This document shows positions 56,401 through 64,000 of a stretch of DNA of 64,000 bases, one piece after another. Both the position numbers and the translations under genes were made by a program. Below the pieces are notes generated by a model that was not told the origin of the DNA, did no database searches, and was given only the letters and a program-made list of their open reading frames with translations. The DNA is from Fomitopsis serialis (Eukaryota; Basidiomycota; Agaricomycetes; Polyporales; Fomitopsidaceae): assembly GCF_022376445.1 (NCBI RefSeq), contig NW_025955121.1:1-64000 (forward strand). The letters run 5' to 3'. Position 1 is the first letter of the stretch; every line of letters begins with the position of its first letter.

Positions 56401-58237
56401 ACCGTCCAGTCGCGCGGGTCCGTGTTGAAGATGCTGTGAATGATAATATTCGCGAACGCGAAGAACATGCCCGAGAGCCCACCTACACAGTCATCAATGA
56501 TTTGTCCCCAGCCGTGCAGAAGTCTGACCAGGACCTACCCGGGTGCTCGACAAACTCATCCCGCTTCAACAGCGTGTCAAACACGAGCCCAGGGTCGGGC
56601 AGGTACTGCGGCGGGAGCGGGTTCGTCGACGGGACGCTGCGCGCGTACGGCATGCCCGCCATCCCGAGGGCGGGCGTGAGCACGTTGTAGTTCGCGCCGT
56701 CCGCGCTGCGGAACGCGTACTTCGCGGGACTGTTCACGCTCGCCGCGGTCGGCGGGGCGCTGGGGCTTTTCGGCAGCGCGAGGTAGCCGCTCGGAGGGTG
56801 CGGCAGGTCTTGTACACTGTATGCAGCGTGAGCGTCAAGCCCGACACGGGGATATGTGGGCACTTGCAGAGCTGGATGGCCGCGTGCTCGAGCTGCTTGG
56901 CGAACGCGGAGTCGTCCGGCGAGCGCGCTATGAGGGTGAGGAGTTTCTCGAGCTGGAGGTACGACCATCAGTTCATGACCCGTGCATTGCAGGACTGTAG
57001 AATGTAGCCCGAAACCCGCACAAGACATCCCGCCACACAGGAAACGCATGTTCGTGCAAGTCGTATCCTGCTTCTGGATAGCACTGACGGTCGCGACAGG
57101 CCTGGTCGCACAAAACGCGCACATCCTGAGTCCGTCGGGATCAGTGCTAGAGCAGGCCGTAGGAGCGGATCTGAGCGTCCAGGCTGACCGAGGCGGGTGC
57201 AGCCTCGTCTATGGCTGGCCAGGCCGTGAATGATCCATCACTGGAACCACATCCGTCGACCTACGCCTCTGTGCACGCTTTCAGGGCGATATGGGTGGAG
57301 CTGGGACTCTGAGAAATTAGAATGCACTTCGCCAAGATGCTCGCGCTCGAGCGCGATGATCGACAGTCGAAGTATACACGTCGCATGCATGCGCACGAGT
57401 CAAGCGTCGAAGCTGCGCTCTTTCCGTAGCCGCAGAGAAGGAATGTAGGCATACGCGAAACTGTGCTCCAGCGCACCCAAATAGATACTGAAGTATCTCA
57501 CTCGCGCGCAGCCGCCCACGTCAGTGCAATAGCGGTACAGGTCACTGGCGTCAGCGGCGTCCAGGACATGGTTCAGTCCCCCGACGGCAGCGCTGCCTGC
57601 TCGGACGCGTCATGCGTCACCACCGCTCGCGCCGTCGCAGCAACACACCAGAGTGGGTCGGAATACAATCATATCTCCCACCGGACACCAAGTTGTGCTG
57701 CAACGGCGCGATCAAGAACGGTCCTTAATGATAGGTGACCATGCACGCATGCACGAGTCAGCTTCCATTGGGCCCGTAGACAGTGCGTACTGGTCAGAGA
57801 TTATCACCGCAGGATGTTTAAAGGATCTCATCCTGAGAGGAATACCTCCAGTATCTCATAGCTTATCTCTCACGGTAGCGTGGCGCGCTCGGGCGGCGCA
57901 GCCACACGCGTCGCGCCCCGCGCTACTGTGAATCGAATGCACTGCTGTAACTCACCAGGAACTTGCGGTCGTCATGCCGGGGCCATTCAGGCTCCTGACC
58001 GCGTTGATGTATGCGGGCTATATGCGCGTGTCAGACGTGTAATGACGCGTGCAAACGCAGAAGACTCACGAGGTCGTCGGGCGTGAAGCCAGGCCCGCGG
58101 ACGAGCCTCTGCTGGATGTCGGTGATCCCGCGGGAGAGGAGGGACGGCTGCGGGGTGGCACCGTGCTCGTCGAGGGGGGCCTCGCTGGCGGCGAAGGCGT
58201 CGACGGCGAACTTGACGTTGTCGAGAATTCTGCTCAT
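53403..58237 (-). pseudogene. ppo: Linoleate diol synthase / Psi-factor (Ppo) type fatty-acid oxygenase, 3'-truncated
   Basis: ATG 58237 opens MSRILDNVKFAVDAFAAS. A 39-bp micro-exon (57994-57956, EPEWPRHDDRKFL), then LEKLLTLIARS, DLPHPPSGYLALP, SPAKYAFRSADGANYNV, HSIFNTDPRDW, SSYLDLSPLYGSS, QVILGDYVGAI and FNLMYRWHA (catalytic Tyr and proximal His) make up the cyclooxygenase-like peroxidase domain. FKARGIPDVLRVIEILGI and FKEWNPDPKIY follow. The P450-like half is GDRFLTVDFT, ALVIRTITEKLI, GLPLKTEENPSGIY and NEHERPFIQTLLAA. The family oxidises linoleate to 8-hydroperoxide and isomerises it to diol signals (oxylipins controlling sporulation). The C-terminal quarter with the P450 heme cysteine is absent: coding stops at the splice site 53403 and AT-rich repeat follows. 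One-base breaks lie near 55914 and 55720. Confidence 0.85.
56953..57955 (-). other. Unusually long second intron of the Ppo gene
   Basis: The intron between the micro-exon (ending 57956) and the next exon (starting 56952) is about 1 kb, whereas all others in the gene are about 50-120 bp. It holds no ORF with recognisable content and no clear terminal repeats. It is probably an insertion; alternatively it contains an unrecognised short exon. Confidence 0.6.
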
Positions 58238-59992
58238 GGTGGGTGTGGGTATTCAGCTGTGCGGGGGCGGTGGTGGAGGGCATGGCAGACGGCGACGGGT
58301 TCATATAGGGAGGCGGGGACATCTGGACGCGGCGGATCTATCTGGCAGTCGAAGAACTGTCAATGTCCGGAAAGGATGCATGGAAGGCCACTGCCACGCG
58401 ACTGTAAGCACTGCAGATCCCTGCAGCCCCGTCGTCCGTGCGCGCGACGTCCAACAACGCGCTGCGTCCATCAGGCGCCCACTATGATCCCGCGCGGCCA
58501 GATCACATCTCGTTCATCGAGATCCAGATCAACCGCAGCCACCCGCCCACTCCAGCTTGTTGCAGTCTGTTGCGTAGCAACGCCTCCCCAGCCCGCTCTG
58601 CACGGCACCGGCCGCATCCGAAACGAACGTCTCTTCCTTCTCTCAAACACCGTGCACTGTCCACCGCAGATAAGTCTGGCCGCCGGTCAGTGACATCTCC
58701 TGACGGCCGCCTGGCACAGGGGCATCATATCATTTCCGTCGAGTTCATCCTGTGCCTCCGATACGTGCACAGAGTTCAATGGAACCCGACGATGCGCTTT
58801 CCGTGGAACGCTCATGCGAGGAACGTAGATAGGTACGGAATGGAATCTCGTATCGCGTGCACTTGCCCTCGAGGCGTATGATCACGGAGTACTGAATCGG
58901 GTCGAGATGAAGTCAAAGTACAAGACGCTTCCGCAAGAACAAGCCGCCGATGTTGACGTTCATTGAACATCGCCTTCCCCGCAAAAGCTAATTTGTACTG
59001 TTGCGCACAATCTCCGGGCTTCGTGATAATCACCAGGCACAGCTCCGTGCGAGCCTCGAGGCTCTGCGCCCTTGCCCATCTGTCGCGACGCAAACCACTC
59101 GCACTTCCCATCCATCCATCCACAAACCACGTCACGTCGAAACATCAAATGGAATGATATGAAGGTAAGTTCAAGTGTACGTACGTGATATTGCGCTCAA
59201 GCAACCGCGTCTCGCCAGTTCGTCCTCGTTGCCGCTCCGGTCTCGCAGGTCCACAACCAGCGACAATCTCGGAGGCTGGCTAACTGTGGTGTTCAGTGTA
59301 TGCTCTCGAAGTTGACGGAACGACGGTATCATCCTGCACGAAGATTGAAATATCGACGAGTGATGATGCGCGCATCCTTCATGTCCTACTATACACTGTC
59401 TTAGCTGTCCAGGTATTGCGTACACGACACGCTGAGCGCATACACTGCCGGGCGTCCGACAGTGAGCCTTCAGATATTGCCGCGTCGCCCGTAGCTGTTC
59501 ATCTGCGTTCAGGATACTGGCCTCGCTGTGTACATCCGTGACACGGGCGGCGTGGGACCCTATTGTTGAAAGCCGAGCAAAGTTGAATACCCTTGTGCCC
59601 TCGGGCACTCCCGTCCAGATAAGGCCACCGTGACCTATCACTCAAAAGCAATAAGTGCATTACCGAGTGCATACAAGTACAATGCATGTGCAGCACGACC
59701 GCGCGACCTGAGTAGTATTTAAGTGTTGTAGCGGGGCGTGCGCACCGACTAACTGTCCACACCCACCATCCCTCTACACAGCACCAGATCGCCCGTCCAT
59801 ATGTACCTGCCCTCACACGGGCACGCGAGAGTAGAGCCCACACGGGTATGCACATGCATACGAGCGAACGCGCTGCGCCCATACCCACGCCCACGTCTAG
59901 CAATTACAGATCCATCCCACCCATCCGACACAGCACCGCCGGGCCCGAGTGAACTCTCTTCCCGGCATGTCTCAGCGCGAGCCGGAGCGCGC
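58238..59992. other. Intergenic region upstream of the Ppo gene
   Basis: The Ppo promoter should lie here, with the YKT6 3' end near 59990. ORFs at 58438-58881, 58812-59135 and 59171-59641 have no recognisable domain. A TAGTATTTAAGTG sequence at about 59711 is TATA-like. Nothing else is supported. Confidence 0.4.
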
Positions 59993-60978
59993 TCACATGA
60001 CGACGCAGCACGAGTTTTGCTGTGTGAGTTCACGAGACAGCGGACGGCGTCAGCACTCGCATCGAGGCAGCCAGACGCGCTCGCACCTTCTTTGCGGTCT
60101 TGTAGAACGCCTTGCTCTGCGCGGAGAGCGCGTTCGACGGTCGACGAGGTCGTTGATCTTCTCCCCCCGCTCGAGTACGCTTTCGATGTCTTGTGCTTGG
60201 TCCGAAAGCCCCGTCAGCGTCTTGCGTCTTTTGGGATTACCCTCCTCGGTGCACCAAAGGACGGAGTTAAGAGACGGGGTGCGGGGCGCGGGCGCTGGTG
60301 CGCCCTGCGTGGTGTTAAACCGCCGGTGCGGCAGAAGCATGTTTCAGAAACAACTCGACGCGACCAGCGGAATCCCCGCCATCTAGCAGCCCCCGCTCCC
60401 GCTCGTCCCACCCTAGCACACCCAGCTTAAACGCAGCGCACTTACCAGGATGATCTTCGTCTCATCGAGCTCCTGCTGCACTTCATGATCGCATCCGCCT
60501 GGCGGGGGTCCTGGTACTTCTGCAGGTACGTGTGATCTCGGGGAAAGAGATCGCGGTGGGCGTGCCGTATGAGGAGACGGGGACCTTGCCATGAAGTCGT
60601 CGAGGAGCTTGTGAGGAGGGAGAACGCAGGTCGGACAGGTACTCCTGGTCGGTGACGATCACACCTGCGCGCCGCACGTCCGCCATCAGCATTCATCGCG
60701 CTCGACGTCCCGATGCCGACAGACGCAATCGCACACTCACCCGCCAGCTGCTCAGCCCCGCCCCGGTTCCAGACATGCGCGGTGTACTGGTTCTCCTGCA
60801 CGCTCTGCCGCTGGCCCTGCGGCGTGCGCTCCGCGATCGTCTTCGTGAAGAACTGCATGAACTCGCCGACGCTCGGGCGCTGGTAAAACGAGAATGACGA
60901 GAGGTCCGTTGCCGTGCTGAGCGTCGTGCTTGACTTGCCTGGAGGCACGAGGACCACAGAGAGCGCGTAGACCTTCAT
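59993..60978 (-). CDS. YKT6: Ykt6-type R-SNARE (longin domain, prenylated)
   Basis: Four exons: 60978-60741, 60664-60446, 60195-60087 and a 27-bp last exon 60019-59993. Exon 1 (MKVYALSVVLV.., FYQRPSVGEFMQFFTKTI, ERTPQGQRQSVQENQY) starts the longin domain. Exon 2 has GVIVTDQEY, PVRPAFSLL and YLQKYQDPRQADAIMK. Exon 3 has IESVLERGEKINDLVDR and the SNARE-motif end (ALSAQSKAFYKTAKK). The last exon encodes QNSCCVVM and a stop, a palmitoylation-plus-CAAX end. Ykt6 acts in ER-Golgi, endosomal and vacuolar fusion and autophagy, and is essential in yeast. The frame is broken by single missing bases near 60648, 60615, 60478, 60186 and 60140, most fitting a shortened run (CC, AA or GG), so the gene is probably intact in the organism. 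It lies downstream of the site-2 protease on the same strand. Confidence 0.92.
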
Positions 60979-61714
60979 CGCGGGGATCGCTGTGTCGTTA
61001 CGGCTGTGGTGGCAGGAGGCTGCTGCTAAACGGATGCGATGGGTATACGAGTCGAGTCGGTGGTCAGGAGGACGGCGACGGCGAGCGGTGCTGCTGCACG
61101 ATGCGCGTCACGACGGCGCGCGCTGTGACAAGCGCCCATACACGTGTTTATTTAGTGTGCATCTCCGATCGACTCGCTAAGTACTTGTGTACACTGTACA
61201 GAACACACGAGCACTGTACCGATTATTTGACTAGCGATAGTCTCCCGTAGGCAGACCCCAAACACGACCTTGTTGAGTGGGGGAGGGCGGTCATGTATGG
61301 AATTAGCGAGCGTCATTCGAGTCGAGCGGGCAACCAGATGTAGCATATACCTAGGCACCTTAGTGTCTGCACTAGTGTGACCTGACATGATATGTTCAAG
61401 ATTGCTGTGACGGTCAGTGCAAGTTCGATCAGAGGTAGACCATCTCGGTCAAGGTGTCCATCACCCAGAGAGCCGAGTTTCACGTTCGTTTGAGCACCAT
61501 TGTCCATTACAAGGAACAACCAAAACATACCACACAGCACGCTACGAGAGCACGACGAGAGAGCACAGACAAAGCAATGTACAACGTTCGCACTGGATAT
61601 GTATACCCGCGATCCCGATTCTACGCCCAAGTTGAAGTGGATCCGACTGCGACCTTGAAGACTCGGGCCATCCTAACCCACCGGCATGGCTTCCATGTCC
61701 ATGACTGACTATCA
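60979..61714. promoter_or_regulatory. Spacer holding the YKT6 promoter and the site-2 protease 3' end
   Basis: About 740 bp. No ORF with recognisable domains; short frames on both strands look random. No clear TATA or CCAAT element was found near 60979-61100. Confidence 0.4.
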
Positions 61715-63789
61715 TTAGCTGCCCATACCCACTGCTATCCCCAAGAGTACACTCGCGCCCACCAGTCCCGCCGAGAGTAGATGCAGCGCCCTTTCCAGCC
61801 GCCTCTTCCACCGCGCTCGCACGTCAAAGCGCATGTGCCACCGCTCAAACTGGCTCCCCCCGCCCTCGACCGCGCCGAGTTCCACATCCCCCGGTGCAGC
61901 AGACTCCTGCGAGCGGGCGAGCGGGTTAGGATTTCGGGAGCACGCGAGCACCGCGATGTCAAAGAGCGCGGAAAAGCAAGGTGCGCCGTCAAGGAACGAA
62001 AGCGGGAGGAGGTTGAAGAGAAAGAGCGAGAGGTTGAGCGCGGAGAGGTAGGACAAGAGCGCCGTGAAGAAGCCAGGCAATGCGAACGGTAGGATGCGGA
62101 GGCGCGGTGCGTACGTCGTCACCTCGACTGCGCGGGGTGAACTGCGTTCCAGGTGAGGGCTAGGACTACGCACCTTCCTCGAGAATCTCGACGCGCGGGC
62201 CGTTCCACACGACGACCGTATCCGTCGCATGTGCATTCTGCGCGGCCCACGCCGGGAGGTGGACCGTCAGGCGGAGCAGCGCCTGATCGTCGCGCGGGCG
62301 CACGCAGACGTGGTCCGCCGCGCAGTCCACGGCAGACCCACAACGCGCATAAGCGGGCGCCTCCACGTCGTCGCCGAGGTAGGGCACGGGTCTAGGCAGC
62401 GCTCGAGTGCGAACGGCGGATACGCGACGAAGCACGCGGTCGCATTACGGGCGGTCATCGCCGGCGTACAGCAGGCGTCGGACTGGTCTACGGGGAGTCA
62501 GCGGGGGACGGCAGGGAGTCTCGGAGGCCTACCTACGAACCATCGTCGGTCCACGCACCACCCCAGCCATCCCTCCTCACTATCGTCCCCGGCGTCAGGC
62601 CGCGACAGAAGCGTCGTCCAGGCGTCACTATCGGCGGGAACGCCTGACAATAGGTCGTCGTCTATCTTCGTCACGATCGCGCCAACGGGCAGATACCCTT
62701 CCAGCGGCGATCCCTATGCGACGGCACCTGCTAAGCTGATTACGTGCGACTGGCGGGACTGTGCTCACCGGCTGAATGTGCGATACGACGCGCCCCCACG
62801 CGCCCACGTCCCGGTAGCCCATCACGCTCAACAGTGCGCGGTCCACGTGAGCGCGTGTAAGTCCGGAGAAGATGAGGTAGAGAACAACATTGTGGAACGC
62901 GCCCGAGGAGGCGACGCGCAACCGTGCGGGTGCGGTCAGTTCACAGAGGGCGCCGTGCGAGAGCGCGACGAAGGCGGACGGTATGACGACACTCATTGAG
63001 AGGCCTATTGTGAGCACGGGCACGTTCTCTCTGTCAACGCAAGTCAGTACGAGTAGGACCGCCGGCGCGGCGACGTACAGTGCAGCCGTGACGAAGTGCC
63101 CAAGCTCGTGGATGATTTGGCTGCTGACAAGGGCAAGGACGAGCAGCGGGATGTGGCTGAAAGGAACAGTCACTCCGGGGATCTAAAACGTCGTATTAGA
63201 CTTCGTGTACTATACAAAGCGGAGTGGACCATGATATAGCGAAGACCAGACAGATAAAACAAATGCGGGGCAGAGCGCGACGGAATGACACTTACTATCG
63301 CGTAAATGGGTATATCGTAGTCAGTCGCCGGGGCGGCGACAGGACTTGCAACCTCGTCACGCTTCCAGAGCCGCGGTGTGTTCGCCGCGATACCAGCACC
63401 CGCACTCGCACCCGCCCACCGTCCAAGCAGGACGACCGCCAGCCTGACGACCGTCCAAAACAACACGCCCAACGCTCCGACCATACCAGCGGCAGCGAGT
63501 ACCCCGCCGATCGTGTAAGCCGCAGTGACGCCCCGGCGCACGTTCTCCCTCCTACTCTTCGCGAACCACTTCGCGAGCGCGTCGGCGCGACATTGAGTTG
63601 CGTGGTACGGACGTTGAGGAGGAGCACACCCTCGGTGAGAAGAACAGGCGAGCGGTCGGACGGTGGCGGATAGTACGAGAGCGCGACGCGAGGAGTGCGC
63701 GGAAGGAGGAGGCAGAAGGCGAGGTGGAGGATGATCCAGAAAGCGGCGAAGACATAGACGGCAGAGAGAAAGACGGAGACGGGCGACAT
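61715..63789 (-). CDS. Site-2 protease, M50 family intramembrane metalloprotease (MBTPS2-like)
   Basis: ATG 63789 opens MSPVSVFLSAVYVFAAFW, a first membrane helix. Further helices (AAAGMVGALGVLFWTVVRLAV) precede IPGVTVPFSHIPLLVLALVS and QIIHELGHF, the H-E-x-x-H zinc site. SGAFHNVVLYLIFSG, SPLEGYLPVGAIVTKIDD (PDZ-like) and a cysteine-rich lumenal segment (ARCGSAVDCAADHVCV) follow, then ALNLSLFLFNLLPLSFLDG, the second metal-binding N-P-x(n)-L-D-G motif. The protein ends GIAVGMGS. Exons 63789-63296, 63182-62769, 62727-62533 and others join in phase by short introns, except for one-base breaks near 63590 and 62385. In fungi this enzyme releases the SREBP (Sre1) transcription factor in the Golgi under low sterol or oxygen. 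Confidence 0.88.
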
Positions 63790-64000
63790 GACATCGTGTG
63801 CGGGCCCGACTGGGCCTTGTGGTATGGGGAAAGACTAGAAAGCTATGCGACCTCAGATGTAGTGAGGCATCGAGACGCGCGCGTGTGGACGAGGTTGGGA
63901 CAAGGAGGCGATCGTTGCAAGCGCGCTGTAAGTACAAATCCCGTGACATACCACGCCACACACGCGTTAGATTGAGAAAGCTCAATGAGAAGAGACAATC
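63790..64000. promoter_or_regulatory. Upstream region of the site-2 protease
   Basis: Only 211 bp are visible. The frames here are shadows; the reading frame open upstream of 63789 contains no family-like residues, so ATG 63789 is preferred as the start. No specific element is recognised. Confidence 0.3.

Overview
The window looks like nuclear DNA of a filamentous basidiomycete, most likely an Agaricomycete and possibly a polypore; the order is an inference. Genes are split by many short GT-AG introns of about 50-110 bp. Recognisable products are typical fungal eukaryotic ones: an Ykt6 SNARE, a site-2 protease, a linoleate diol synthase/Ppo-type oxygenase, a polysaccharide deacetylase, an NCS2 purine permease and a BTB/POZ protein. 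The transposons are agaricomycete in style (Plavaka/KDZ transposase, Ty3 chromovirus, Ty1/copia).

Layout. 1-441: tail of a Plavaka-type transposase. 442-4168: no gene recognised. 4169-5088: hypothetical gene. 5261-6739 (-): polysaccharide deacetylase with a complete exon chain. 7088-7490 (-): only the C-terminus of an NCS2 permease, cut off where the base composition changes. 7495-21060: a 13.5-kb AT-rich, CpG-starved island of diverged dispersed repeats, with a few CpG-rich perfect or near-perfect palindromes. 21061-28475 (-): Ty3/gypsy chromovirus with an extra gene on the opposite strand. 28501-29417: unknown ORFs interrupted by a 762-bp terminal-inverted-repeat element (29418-30179), followed by a GC-rich repeat (30180-30560). 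30851-35786 (-): full-length copia element with identical LTRs, a 5-bp target duplication and a half-tRNA-type primer site. 35852-53390: a repeat-rich block built around a large inverted duplication (37921-39701/49840-51620 plus 40787-41293/49369-49839). It encloses a BTB gene broken by an LTR element and a chimeric CYP51 fragment. 53403-63789 (-): gene block with the diol synthase (3' end lost at the repeat boundary), YKT6 and the site-2 protease.

The genes do not form one pathway. A loose functional link is that site-2 protease activates fungal SREBP, whose usual targets include CYP51, of which a broken fragment lies 13 kb away. The main story is genome plasticity: three genes (NCS2, BTB, Ppo) end or break exactly where CpG-depleted repeats or LTR elements begin. 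Methylation-type CpG decay has shaped some 30 kb.

Caution: nearly every protein-coding gene here, including YKT6 (essential in yeast) and a copia element with identical LTRs, carries one-base deletions, most in short homopolymers. That looks more like uncorrected long-read consensus error than pseudogenisation, so 'broken frame' calls should be read with that in mind.
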